From: Phycomyces blakesleeanus NRRL 1555(-)
Taxonomy: Eukaryota; Mucoromycota; Mucoromycetes; Mucorales; Phycomycetaceae
Reading direction: 5' to 3'
DNA length: 64,000 bases
Assembly (NCBI RefSeq): GCF_001638985.1
Contig: NW_017265142.1
Span: 1,356,572-1,420,571, forward strand
Positions 1 to 10,705 of the stretch are shown here, in pieces (the stretch's first letter is position 1; each line of letters opens with the position of its first letter). The notes below the pieces were generated by a model. The model worked only from the letters and a program-made list of their open reading frames with translations. It was not told the DNA's origin and did not search any database. A program made the position numbers and the translations under genes.

Positions 1-1100
1 CTATTGTATATTTTATAAAGAGAAGTAGAAGAAATAATTTTTAGGGATCACTACTAGGGCAGATATTTTATCATCTGATGTATGAAAACTGATATGAGCT
101 TTGATATATATGTATATTAACTTTTTTGAGGATAATACTCTAGATATTATTAATTAAAAGCAGCAAAAACCAAAAGAAATCATCTATATCTTTATTGAGT
201 TAATTAAAGTGTTATTACCCTATTTTTTCAACACAAATCCGCCTGAATAAAGAAGAAATCGAATCGAGAGCTTGATAAAATACACAAATCGAATCACACA
301 GACCTCTTGTGAGCTTACAAACAGCTTGGAGACAGTATGACTTTTACTTTTTTTTCTTTATCCGTTAATTTTAGAATGTTCTTAGAATTATCTAAATAGA
401 TCGGAAGACAATCTTCTTAGATTTTAGTAACAAAGATTAGTATGTTATCAATAATAGCTATTTTATTTAGGAATATAACCTATAAACTTCAGACACAATA
501 TTCTATTTCCTATCATAGGTAATACTTTAAAGAGTACTATAAGCTTTTTTCAAATATTATCATTAGAGTCATAACATCTTTCTTATAATGAGCAAAAATA
601 AAAAAGAAAAAAAACTTAATAAGTTAACGGATACATGTAAAGATATACATCTTCTACTAAAAAATATATATATTTTCTATCTTGTTCAAAATACACTTGT
701 CAAATTAAATACACATTCTTATTGGCTATATTCCATTTTTTCAATATGTCGTTTTCGATCTGGGTTGTTCTTCCAATGCTATAACACAGCCAAAATTGGT
801 CAAATCCACTGGGAATCGTAAACGAAGATAAAAAAATAAAAAGAGGATAGAAAGATAGATAACTTTTATTGAATGAAATAACGCCCTCTTTTACATCTTT
901 TCTAAACCTACTCAGCCATTATAAATGTCTGTTTCGGTTTCTATTCTACTTTTGTTAAGCTATGTGCTTTCTAATTCTTTTTTGAGCAAAAGGAAATCAC
1001 TTCGGTCGTCGTTCTCAAAAGAGAATTCTGTGTAATCGTCATCCTGATTGGCTGACAAGAATTCGGGCACGACAAATATTTGCGAAAAAGATGGAAAAAG
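1..1100. other. AT-rich intergenic DNA
   Basis: I see no convincing gene here. The one open frame (588-821) is rich in Lys, Ile and Tyr, as expected of AT-rich noncoding DNA. Near the right end, at about 1062-1075, there is an ATTCGGGCACGAC motif. It matches the ends of the inverted-repeat element at 19.1-19.5 kb and may be a solitary transposon end. Confidence 0.5.
1095..1099 (-). terminator. Pol III T-run terminator of tRNA-Gln
   Basis: Reading the minus strand, a run of five T begins one base after the discriminator base of the tRNA. A second T5 run follows at 1085-1089. T runs of this kind terminate RNA polymerase III. Confidence 0.6.
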
Positions 1101-1172
1101 AGGTCTCGCCGAGATTTGAACTCGGATAATGAGAATCAGAATCTCAGATGCTAACCATTACATCACGAAACC
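1101..1172 (-). tRNA. tRNA-Gln (anticodon CTG)
   Basis: The minus strand folds into a full 72-nt cloverleaf without an intron. The acceptor stem GGTTTCG/CGAGACC has one G-U pair. The D stem is GATG/CATC. The anticodon stem TGAGA/TCTCA encloses the loop TTCTGAT, with CTG at the anticodon positions. The variable region is TTAT. The T stem CCGAG/CTCGG encloses TTCAAAT, which fits the B-box pattern GTTCAAATC. The discriminator is T. It reads CAG codons. A Pol III T-run follows immediately. The flanks are AT-rich, and a truncated LINE lies about 570 bp away; tRNA flanks are common transposon targets, but no direct link is visible. Confidence 0.93.
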
Positions 1173-1744
1173 ACACATGTTTTTAGCATGTTGCAAAATA
1201 TATAACACTAACATAATTTATAATATAAAAACAGGCAAAGAAGTATAATCAAATTAAAATAATATTGTAAATAAAAGATAATTTTATAATATATTGTTAT
1301 TAATAGAGAGGGTAGCTACTTATTTATTTTTGAATAAGTTTATGATAGTTATCTAAGTGAGGTTTTAATTAGTGGTATTCTGCATATCATATTTTAGATT
1401 GCTTTAAATTTATTTAATTGTTATTTATAAATGAGTTTAATTCTAATAGAAAAAATGTGATTTTTAACCTAATTTTAAATAAACTAAAAATAATACTATA
1501 TATAAGCATTATTTATATTATAAAACAGTACTTCATATTTATATGTTTTTAATAATCTAAGTTTTATAGGTAACACTCAGATATTTGATAAAAATAATAA
1601 TTTTCAAAAATTAATATTTTTTTGTATGGAGCCAGGAATAAAAAGCTCAGGATTTTATTAAAGATCTCTGATTGAATAGGAAAAGAGAAAATTAAAATAT
1701 TTATTTGTAAGGTTTTGTAGATTATATGATGTTTTTGGCTTTTA
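1173..1744. other. AT-rich intergenic DNA
   Basis: I see nothing but AT-rich sequence with no coding potential. Confidence 0.5.
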
Positions 1745-1980
1745 AATTTTATGGTTATTTTTGTTTTTATTTTGTTTTGTTTTTTAAAAAAATGAAGAAG
1801 TTATGGAGAGTCCAGCTCTAGTTCAGAGCAGAGACAAGAAATTGACTTGTGCACAGTGTGGAGCACCACAGAGGGAAGGAAAGGGACAGAGTTAAAGTGG
1901 AAAGACCAGTGGTGATCCCAAATAGCCAGGATAGTTAGGCCAAAGATGAAGAAAGCAGGGATCACAGGGTTAAGCGTGGG
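1745..1980 (-). mobile_element. 5'-truncated LINE tail (LINE-A family relative)
   Basis: The reverse complement of 1800-1980 aligns by eye with the 3' end of LINE-A ORF2 (about 8160-8390). Shared landmarks include CACGCT(T/G)AACCCT, a GGCTATTTGGGA/TGCTATCTGGGA segment, and CCACTTTAACTCTG. It corresponds to the last 60 or so codons plus the 3' UTR. An A-rich tail (T-rich on the plus strand, 1745-1795) marks the 3' end. The break at about 1980 beside a run of G is the 5' truncation typical of target-primed reverse transcription. I could not identify a target-site duplication. Confidence 0.75.
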
Positions 1981-2050
1981 GGGGGGAAGACAAAGGATTA
2001 GAAAGCATTTTAAAAATAAATAGGTAATTACTCTCTCTAATATTTATACT

Positions 2051-2583
2051 TGTTGTAAATGAATATTGACTACTGCTGTAATTGAGAATAAGTCTGAAGG
2101 AAATAATATAAGGCTTCAGCTATTCCAGTCAAAGGTGTCTACCAATTACTTTATTATTTAACACACAGGTTTAGCATGCATGATAGTGATTATATTTCAT
2201 ATGATGATATCACCATAATATAGGATACATCAGTGGATTATTATAAGCATAATTATAACTCATAAACACATTTACTTTCGATGTTACTACTTCATTGGGA
2301 CTACACACATTTATATAATTAATCATACATTAATTATCCCAAGATCACGTTGCTCTGATTAAGGCTCAGATAGGATCGATTACCCGACCCCAGTCATATA
2401 ATTTTCCCAATCCAAAACAATATAAATAGCAGTAGTAGTTCAGTGTAGGAACCTGGTCAAACTTTGATACAAAATCCTTTCTCAATAAACAAAACCTACA
2501 CAAGTTCTCATGAATCTTCGTTCCTAATCTCAAATCTTCAATTCTTCCTCTTAAAAACTTCTTCAACTTCAACCACCACAACA
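2051..2583 (+). repeat. Candidate solo LTR (unproven)
   Basis: The segment begins TGTTGT and ends ACAACA, a perfect 6-bp terminal inverted repeat of the LTR type. Inside, in LTR order, are a TATA box (AATATAAATAG at about 2427) and a polyadenylation-like AATAAA about 60 bp downstream (about 2485), followed by a pyrimidine/CA-rich tail. The flanking five bases (ATACT left, GTATC right) do not form a duplication, so the boundaries are uncertain. The minus-strand frame over 2366-2581 looks like a shadow. Confidence 0.35.
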
Positions 2584-2772
2584 GTATCTATTAGCTTTAA
2601 TGTCTAAAAAATTAAACAGCTATTACAGTTTGAGGGTAAAAAGTAACAAACTTTGATTCACACTAATTACATGATTTTAAGTTCGTGAGTTTAGTAAATT
2701 AACATGGCCAATAAATGTAATATCACACATTTTCATTATATATGGAAGCCTTGAATATGAAACATGAGACTC

Positions 2773-4128
2773 ATGGCTCTTTCCACTAACACTCCAGAAC
2801 CACCAGGGGTCAAAAACCCCTCCACCACTGGCTCATCTCCACCATTGGCAACCTCATTCACACCAATCTCACCTACTCTGACACCACTATACTCACAAGT
2901 AGCTACACAGAATGCACCTCCACTCACTGAAAAGCAACCACATGTTATCTTTAGCTCTACAAATAATACAACCCCACGTACCTGGCATGTAGGGCCCTTT
3001 AAAGTCTCTGTATTCTTTACCGCCCCACCAAAAACGTCACCCAACTTCGACCCTTTCTGGAGAGCCCTTCTCGCAGCTTACCCTCGCGAAGTTAACATGG
3101 GAATCACTCTTGGATCTCGCTCTTCCCCTGATACATGTGAGCTCCACCTGGCTACCAGTGCTGACTGTGAGAGAGCGTGCTCTCATTCTTTGATAGTCGG
3201 CATTTCATCTTTTCCTGCTCAACCGGCTGTTCCCATTGGCACAATTGTTTGCTGTGTTTTCCTGACCAAGCTTCCTCATGTCCCCTATCTGGAACTTGCT
3301 ATACAGCTCACAAAATATATGTCTTCTTTTGGTAAAGTGCATGAGATTGCCATTCATGAAACGTATGGGTTTTTTGATGGCTCTGGATATGTTGTCCTTG
3401 CCAACACCCCCACTGACGAGGTGTCATCCAATTCCCTGATGTATCAAATAGCATACAACGCTACGCAAAAGATACTTTGTAAGTGGCCTTCGATGGGCTC
3501 CCACTACACTTATTGCAAGGAAATGGGACACGAAGTCACCCAGTGCACTAAGCGCCCAGCCAAAACCCAAACGTGCTTTGGATGCTACAAGATCGGCCAC
3601 CTGCAAGCCAATTGCCCACACTCCTCTGATCCATCCAAGACTTCTAAGACCTCAAACAAGCGCTCCTGTCACCCCCACCGCAATGTTAAGCTCGATCGAC
3701 CTATCCACAAGCCTAAGCCTCTGATTCTGACTGTACTCTTGCTCACCTACAGAGGATCCGAGGCTTCCAAGCACAATCTGCACAAACCTGCTTTGCTTGA
3801 GTCTGCAGAACTAACCCTACCAGCAACTCTCCCTGCCATCACAACAACATCTGCAACAACCACGTCCTCCGACCCTCGTCTCCAAAGTCGTTCTGTTGAC
3901 ACTCCTGCAAAGGGCTGGGACGATGAGATAGATGACAACATGATTACTGACTTCACGGATAGAGTCAAGGCTCGGACTCTCTGTCTTCAGAATGCCTCTT
4001 GCCTCCCTCATCTCCGGTTTTCTTGGACAGTACGTCCAATAGGCCACAACACATCTCTCTCACCTCCTCGCTTCACTCCCCCACATAGCAAGAAAGCCCT
4101 CGACGCAGAGGCCAAGATTAACCAATGA
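2773..4128 (+). CDS. LINE-A ORF1, zinc-knuckle RNA-binding protein
   Basis: This is an open frame of 451 codons. ORF1 proteins of such LINEs coat the element RNA. The N-terminal third is rich in Pro, Ser and Thr. Two CCHC knuckles lie near residues 240-275. The second, CFGCYKIGHLQANC, is intact. The first has Tyr where the first Cys should be (HYTYCKEMGHEVTQC), probably a TGC-to-TAC change. I chose the ATG at 2773 because the upstream in-frame ATG at 2764 lies inside the 14-bp target-site duplication and is host sequence. The stop overlaps the ORF2 start as ATGA at 4125-4128, the usual coupling of LINE ORFs. Confidence 0.8.
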   Translation: MALSTNTPEPPGVKNPSTTGSSPPLATSFTPISPTLTPLYSQVATQNAPPLTEKQPHVIFSSTNNTTPRTWHVGPFKVSVFFTAPPKTSPNFDPFWRALLAAYPREVNMGITLGSRSSPDTCELHLATSADCERACSHSLIVGISSFPAQPAVPIGTIVCCVFLTKLPHVPYLELAIQLTKYMSSFGKVHEIAIHETYGFFDGSGYVVLANTPTDEVSSNSLMYQIAYNATQKILCKWPSMGSHYTYCKEMGHEVTQCTKRPAKTQTCFGCYKIGHLQANCPHSSDPSKTSKTSNKRSCHPHRNVKLDRPIHKPKPLILTVLLLTYRGSEASKHNLHKPALLESAELTLPATLPAITTTSATTTSSDPRLQSRSVDTPAKGWDDEIDDNMITDFTDRVKARTLCLQNASCLPHLRFSWTVRPIGHNTSLSPPRFTPPHSKKALDAEAKINQ

Positions 4129-7100
4129 TAAAAATAGGCACAATGAACTGTAGAGGTCTACCCAAAGTTGGACACCCTGAATCATGCTCCTTTTTTATAC
4201 GCCACCTACACTCTCAGAGAATTGATATACTAGCCCTGCAAGAAACCCATGCCTCCTCTTCTATGCTTCAAGACACTTTTGACCAACAATTTTGGTCATC
4301 TTCATCTTTATGGTCGCCACACTGTGGTGTTGTATGCCTCTCCCCCCATATTATTCTCACAGACCCTTTATTTAGTCCTTGCGGCAGGTGCATCATTACA
4401 ACTGTCACTCATACTGACAATAAATTTTCTCCATGCAAGATGGGTGTCATCTATGCTCCCGCCTCTCGAACTCCCCACTATGATTTTCTTTCTTCCTTAC
4501 TGTCGACACCTGACCTCATTCCATCCAATCCTTTCAACTTCATTTTATTAGGTGATTTTAACCATGCCATTCACTCTAACTACGCTTTCGGACGTCGTGT
4601 CCCACTAGCATGGCTCCAGTTTCTGAACAACCATATGGTTGACTGTGTCACTTCTCCTGGCCAGAACCCACAACCCACCTTCCATCGCGCCTTGTCTTCC
4701 ACTACAATCGACTATATTCTTGCCTCTCCTGATCTTCACTCTCGCACTACTGACTCCCAGGTGAGATATATTCACCAAAACTGGTCCAATCATTGCCTGT
4801 TGATCGTGTAGTGATCCAGACACTTGGTTGTTGGATTTATTACATCTAAGAACATATTCCTATTATTATAGTAAAACAGCTATCATTACAAGAACAAATG
4901 AATAATTTATTTATTTTACTTATGGTAAATCAATAAGACCAATAATTAATTACAGTAAGTACTGTAATTATGACAGCTCAGTAAGCACTGAGTTAATATG
5001 AGAACACTGCAATTAAATTAAATTATAAACATAGCAGTACCAGCTCTCTAATATCTAAATGAACTCAGACTTAAGAAATTAAGATGTGACTGACAAAGCA
5101 GATCGTGTTTTGATATAAAAAGGACAACTTTGTATTCTTTAATAAAGACAACCTATATACAGTCTCAAAGTATTCTTATATACGTCTCAATCTTTTTTAC
5201 TGTTGATTTTATTCTATAAAACTTCACAGACCGTCCGCTTGGCTCTCCCTTCCACCTAATCCTCTGGTAAGGGACTTTGGCGTGCTAACCCCCAACTTGC
5301 CAGGTTGACATCTTTCTGCGCCGACCTCAACACTCTTCTATCTACTCTCATCCCTGCCCTTCCTGCAAACTTCTCTCCTCAAGCACGATGGGACTCAATA
5401 AAGAGCGAAGCCATACACTTTATCAAGTGTTTCTCTCGCCACCTCCAACCCTCTCTCACCAACCTGGAAGCAAGCCTGCAACAACGGAGAGACAGACTAA
5501 TACACCATTTTCGACACCAGCCTGCACAGAATTTTCAGCTGCCTATTGTTGAGCAGCTTCTGCAGCAAGTCCAACTTGAACGAGTGGAGATCATGGCCCT
5601 TAGGGCTGGGAAACACTGGCGGGAACAAGGTGAGACCTCTGCTGGATATCTCAAGTGCACCATCGCCACTCGTCAGTCACGCAAGTCAATTGCCAGCCTT
5701 TGCCACCCTGCAACAAACGAAATATGTTCCACCCCTGAAAAGATGACCGAGGCAGCTGCCGCCTTTTATGAAGGCTTGTATACCCCGGACCCTATCGACC
5801 AATCTGCTCTGGACGACCTGCTCTCTCACCTGCCTTCTGACCTTGGTCTGTCAGAAAGTTGGCAGACTGCCCTCACTTGTCCTCTGTCATTGTCTACTAT
5901 TCGCTCTGGTGTGTCACGCACTCCAACCTCTAGCAGTCCCGGTCCCGATGACTTACCCTACGAGATCCTTTGCTTGATACTAGACCACCCAGTCTGTGGT
6001 GATCTGGTTTCGGAAGTCTACAACGACGCCCTATCAAAGGCATTTTTCCGGAATCCTGGCAATCCACCTGCGTTTGCCTGCTCCCAAAAAAGGGCGATCT
6101 CACCTCTTTGAAGAACTGGCGCCTAATTGCCTTGATCAACACCAATGCCAAGGTATTTACCCGATTGCTGAATGCTCGCATGATTCCCACAGTCACTTCA
6201 CTTGTCTCTTCTTACCAGACAGGGTTCGTTCAGGGTCGCTTCATCGCCAATAATGGAATGCTGACCAGGCTGGTCATGGCACAAGCCGCCAAGGACGGAT
6301 CAGCTGGTGTTGGACTTCTCCTCGATCAGGAGAAAGCATATGATAGAGTACATCCGGAATATTTTCGCCAAGTACTGACACACTTTCGATTTCCCTCCTC
6401 TCTTGTCACCTTGATCTCTAACCTCTTCTTTTCTACTAAATTGCAAATAAATGTGAATGGCTTCCTCTCGCACCCTCCGCCTCAATATCGGGGACTACGC
6501 CAAGGGGACCCTCTCTCCCCTATACTGTCCAATCTAGTTTTTGAGCCTCTACTATGACGAGTGATCCATGACCAGTCCTTCTTGGGCTTTCAACCATCTG
6601 TTCCTGCTGGTCTTTCTCCTCTGTCACCGATCAAACTCCTTGCGTATGCTGATGATTTACTTGTTTTTCTTTCTGACACAGGGCAGTTGTCTTGCCTCCA
6701 CACCCACCTCAACACCTATGCTGCGGCTTCCAACGCCTGCGTAAATCTTCACAAGATGCAGACATTTTCACTTTCGGGCTCACCCCTGCCAGACTGGTCC
6801 TCACATCTATGGACCCACAATATTACGGATTGGCATGACCGGACCTCCTCCTCTTCTCTTTGCTGTCTGGGATATCCAATTTTCTCCTCCATTGCCCAAT
6901 GAGACTCATTTGGCCAGACCCTTCTTTCTAAGATTGAGAATAGCTGTATTCTACACAGCTCACGCACCCTGTCCTTCCACGGCCATGCCACCATCATGAA
7001 CTCTCTCATTCTTGCCCAACTTTGGCATGTCTTGTGCGTAGTATCCTTCCCTGTCTCTTTTCTCAAAAAAATATGCACTCTGATGTGCCATTTCTTCCGC

Positions 7101-8355
7101 TTCTGTTCGTTCCTCCCCCCCCATTGCTTTGGACACCCTCTGCCTTCCTCGCTTTCAAGGTGGTCTTGGCATCCTCAACCCGATTACACAGCAATGCGCT
7201 CTTCAGCTTCGTTGGCTCAAGCCAGTAATCCAGAACCCATTGGGTCCCCGTGGTTTGGTCCCCAAATAGATGGCTTCTCTCCTTCGCACTGAGAATACGG
7301 ATTGTGATCCCCTTCTACTTTGGATCTTCCCAGACTCTAGACCTCGCACCCATCGCTCACTGGATTCGCCTCTTCATCTTGTCCTGAAGGCCATGGACCA
7401 CCTCCCACACAAGTTTGACGACATCTTCACGAATCTATCCACATGCCTTATGTTGCCCTTGTCTGCCATGGTTAATAGCCCTCCCTCTCATCCGCCCTAC
7501 CGACAATCTTGGCGAGACCTGAAGGTTAACCACCTATACCAAATTGATCATAATTTGGACGTCCTGATGCCCATTGCCCCTGCTAGACCTCTTCCTCGAT
7601 TTATCACTCTTAATCATATCCTACAAAGACTTCTCGACCATTCACTTGTGGCTCACCCTATCCTTTTCAGAGCTTGTATTCCTACATTCATCCTAGAATC
7701 GCGACATTTGGATATGCCTCCTTGAGATGGGTCCCCCTTTGACTTTGATCCCTTCATCTCTGCTCTGGTCTTCGGCAAACCTTGGTCACGCTTGTCCACG
7801 CGCTCTTATTGGCTGACCTGTTCTCATCATCATGCTAATGCTCAACCACTTAGCCCCCATCTTAGCCCTCGCCAACTGCACTCTTTCTGGTCTTTCACAC
7901 TTCCTCACCAGGCCCGTAATGTTTGGTTTCGCGGCTTACACAACAAACTATCTTGCCGAGCTCTTCTGCACCACATTATGCCCTTCACTGTTCCTTCACC
8001 TCTCTGCAATATCTGCCAGATGTCAATCGAGATGCAAGAGCATTTTCTTCTTTCTTGTCCTTTGAAATCTGCGGTGTGGTTAGGCATTTGGTTAGAATTT
8101 CTCAGCACTGTCCCACCACCTTCTGCACTTTCCTTGGCATTCACATCCTTTCTCTTCCCTCCCACGCTGAACCCTAGTATTCCAGCCGCCTTGGTTTTCG
8201 GACTGACCATCCTTGCTATCTGGGACTACCATTGGACACTCCACTTTAACTCTGCTCCTTTTTTACCTTTCTTGGTTCTTGCCACTGCTAGGAAATCAAT
8301 CTCCCGCATCTGCTCAGAGCACGAGCTTGACTCCGCTGACTCTTCCCTCGCATAA
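4125..8355 (+). pseudogene. LINE-A ORF2, broken endonuclease/reverse transcriptase
   Basis: Residues 1-228 form an APE-type endonuclease with NCRG, LQETH, GVIYAP, LLGDFN, IDYI and WSNHCLL motifs. The frame then stops inside the inserted LTR. Past the LTR the frame resumes (GKGLWRANPQL, about 5270) after one TAA. A frameshift before about 6080 separates the front of the RT domain from LLPKKGDLTSLKNW. RT motifs follow: LLDQEKAYDRVH (about 6320), GLRQGDPLSP (about 6490) and LLAYADDLLVF (about 6640). A TGA at 6555-6557 aligns with Arg in LINE-B, a further TGA lies at 6900-6902, and a frameshift sits at a run of C at about 7110-7120. The C-terminal zf-RVT knuckle CNICQM..EHFLLSC is near 8010. The protein cannot be made. 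Confidence 0.9.
4807..5228 (+). mobile_element. Solo LTR inserted in LINE-A ORF2
   Basis: The LTR starts TGTAGTGATC and ends CTTCACA, flanked by GATCG (4802-4806) and GACCG (5229-5233), a 5-bp duplication with one mismatch. It holds a TATA box (about 5114, TATAAAA) and AATAAA (about 5140), as LTRs do. It matches the segment at 15423-15964 at its start (GATC(C/T)AGACACT(T/C)GG, GGATTTATTACAT) and near its end (ACAGTCTCAAAGTATT, ACGTCTC). Removing the LTR and one copy of the duplication brings the LINE ORF2 frame back into register, which supports the boundaries. No internal retrotransposon genes remain, so LTR-LTR recombination has occurred. Confidence 0.88.
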
Positions 8356-8513
8356 CACCACATTAACATTTTAACAAAAAAAAAAGTTTAAATCACACAA
8401 AAACAAGTCAAAAACCAAAAAGCCAAAAACATCAAATAACCCCCATAAACCCTCAAAACAAATGTTGTAATTTTCTCTTTTGCCCTACTCATTCAGAGAA
8501 CTTTAATAAATCT

Positions 8514-8529
8514 GAGCCTGTCACAGCTC
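8514..8529 (+). other. 3'-terminal hairpin of LINE-A
   Basis: GAGCCTG TCA CAGCTC forms a stem of GAG/CTC and CTG/CAG with a bulged C and a TCA loop. It lies just before the A-rich tail, like the hairpin of LINE-B. In LINEs of the stringent type the RT recognises such 3' hairpins; that role here is inferred. Confidence 0.45.
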
Positions 8530-8560
8530 CATACAAACAAAAAAAAATGAAACATGAGAC

Positions 8561-9262
8561 CGTATGAAATTACATGTATGGTTAAATGTTTCAAAAATAT
8601 TTTATATGATGTGTCCAAAGTCCCTATTGAATTAAATTTTTAAAAAAAAATATAAATAAAAAATATAGTAAGATTTTATTTTATAAGAAAAAAAATATTA
8701 TTACTATTTATATTATATATTTATATAGAGATTATAGTTTAAGTGATAATAAAAGTATACTATATAATATCTGTTTTTTTTATAATTAATAAAATATATT
8801 ATATTTTGAATAAAATTTGATTATAATAATAAGTACCACTGCAAAAATTATTTAACTTTATTATGTAGAAATAAAGCAAATATTATTTTAAAAACATGAA
8901 TTTCAATATAGTTTTATCATAGTTACTCTAAAATACTTAGTATACTTATAATAAGTAAAAAAAATACCTAAAATCATGAAGAAAATATTGTTCTACTAGA
9001 AAGCAATACTGCTTCTCAGTCTGCTAACATTATTTGAATATATAATATATATGCTTATATTGTATATTTGAATTATAAAAGTATTATATTTCCTTTTGAA
9101 TCTGTATTTAATTCATAAAAAGAAGCAGACATGGATGCTGTTTTAACATATATACTTTTCCACATTTTATTATATAATTATTTACTATCTATAGTTGATA
9201 TTTATAGGAAAATATACTTTAAGATTTCTAATTTGTAAGAGAGTCTTCTTTTTAATGCAGAC
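8561..9262. other. AT-rich spacer between the two LINEs
   Basis: The spacer is very AT-rich with poly(A) runs. I see no gene or repeat. Confidence 0.5.
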
Positions 9263-9358
9263 AAATACTTCTTTAACCGCTCTTTTTCTCCGCTAAAGAA
9301 TAGTTTTACAGAAATTCATATAACCGATACAAGTTAATACCAATTAACGTTTTCTGAC

Positions 9359-10705
9359 ATGAGTACCCCTGAGGGATTGAACCCACAGGACAGGGCACAC
9401 ACGTTACGGCAAGGTAACCCACCTAACCGTGCCCAGTCTATAACACTACGTCCAAAGAACAAATCTTTGCACATCTTCACTGCTCCCAACTTTGACAAGA
9501 ATATGATTGTGGATCTTGCATCCGCTGCATGGGCTAGTACCATCCATCCAATGAGTGTCTTGTTTAATCTCGGAAAACTCGTTCCCGCAAGGGACGTGGA
9601 TGATGTTCTCTCTGACCATGTAGGCCGGATGACCTCTCTCACTCTCCGTTATACTTGCTCAAAAGACCTTCTGGCAGAAGCCTTCTTTACTGACCCTTCC
9701 TCCCGCACCAAAGCAACGTCTGATGGGTTGACCTATCAGAACACCCGAATCATTGCTACACCAAGATTGCCTTCTAACAGCCACATTGTTAAGGTTAATC
9801 TTTACCATATTAACGCCTGCGATCCTAGCACAGATCTACTCGAGCCCATCGAAAATGCATTCTGGCCTTTTGGCAAAATCGTTCAGCTGAGAGCTTATCT
9901 CTCACACCGTGGTACTTTCCGTGGTGAAGCCACTATCTATTTAGACACCTCTGGACAAGATGAAGTCCGCAGTCTCCCAAGCCGTCTCCACCTTGGTGGG
10001 TCTCTTTCCTGCCTTGCTGAGCTCCACTCCACCGATATCACACCTGTGTGTGGATACTGCTGAGAGGAAGGGCATTATCTACGCTCCTGCACAAAACGTC
10101 CTCCCTGCGCACCTCGCTGCCAACGATGCGGTGTTCTTGGTCACGCCATAGACAGTTGCAAGTGCCCCACTCATCCAGACAATATCGAAGCCGAGCGGGC
10201 TATCCAAGAGCAGCAGCAGATTGCACTTGCCGATACTGCGTCCCTTCGCGCACACCAATACTCGGTCGCTATGATAGAGACACCCGTACCACCAGTCACT
10301 TCATCAACCTTGACTCCTACCCATGCTTCACCCATTCTCAACCCACCTGCTACACACACAATACGTCGCCGTTCCATATCAGTGATGAATACTCGCGCCA
10401 TGACGACCAGAAACCGGACCCCACACAACGACAATCCCCCAATTCCATTTGATACAACTATGTATGACCCGACTGGCCGTGGGCTCAATGCCAGCAAGCA
10501 CTCACCAGGCGCCCGAGGCCTACATAGTCGCGATGATGGCATTAACCCAGCAATTTACACTGATGATGAACTTTGACAGTCTCTTTTTGAGGCCACTCTC
10601 CGGACTCGCGCCCAAGGTGCATTCCCGTATACTGATCTGGATGGTAACACACCTATGACTGATGGAACTGAAAAGTCTGACCGCTCAGGTCAGCCAAGTT
10701 CATAA
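9359..10705 (+). pseudogene. LINE-B ORF1, zinc-knuckle protein with two in-frame TGA codons
   Basis: The frame runs 448 codons from ATG 9359 to TAA 10703-10705, close to the 451 aa of LINE-A ORF1. TGA codons interrupt it at 10061-10063 and 10574-10576. The first lies within the first CCHC knuckle (CGYC, stop, EEGHYLRSC), at a position where LINE-A has Lys, so a basic residue such as Arg is plausible. The second knuckle CQRCGVLGHAIDSC is intact. Both flanks of each TGA continue in the same frame with coding character. The stop is followed directly by the ORF2 ATG. Inference: both TGA codons were CGA. Confidence 0.85.

Larger units (their letters stand above)
2771..8546 (+). mobile_element. LINE-A: full-length but inactivated non-LTR retrotransposon with a nested LTR
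   Basis: The element carries ORF1 (zinc-knuckle protein) and ORF2 (endonuclease, reverse transcriptase, zf-RVT) and ends in an A-rich tail. It is bounded by a perfect 14-bp target-site duplication, ATGAAACATGAGAC, at 2757-2770 and 8547-8560. Without the 422-bp LTR and its 5-bp duplication (4807-5233), the element is about 5.35 kb, almost the same as LINE-B. Almost no 5' UTR is present: the first base after the duplication is two bases before ATGGCT. ORF2 is broken by the LTR, several frameshifts and stop codons, so the copy is dead. Confidence 0.93.

Noticed and set aside
588..821. 77-codon plus-strand frame.
   Set aside because: Its composition (Lys, Ile, Tyr, Leu) is that of random AT-rich sequence, and it has no domain or promoter context.
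2366..2581. 71-codon minus-strand frame.
   Set aside because: It lies over a block with LTR features on the other strand and has no recognisable protein character.
4812..5225. Intron in LINE-A ORF2.
   Set aside because: The interruption has TGT/ACA ends and a 5-bp duplication and matches a second LTR copy; LINEs lack introns.
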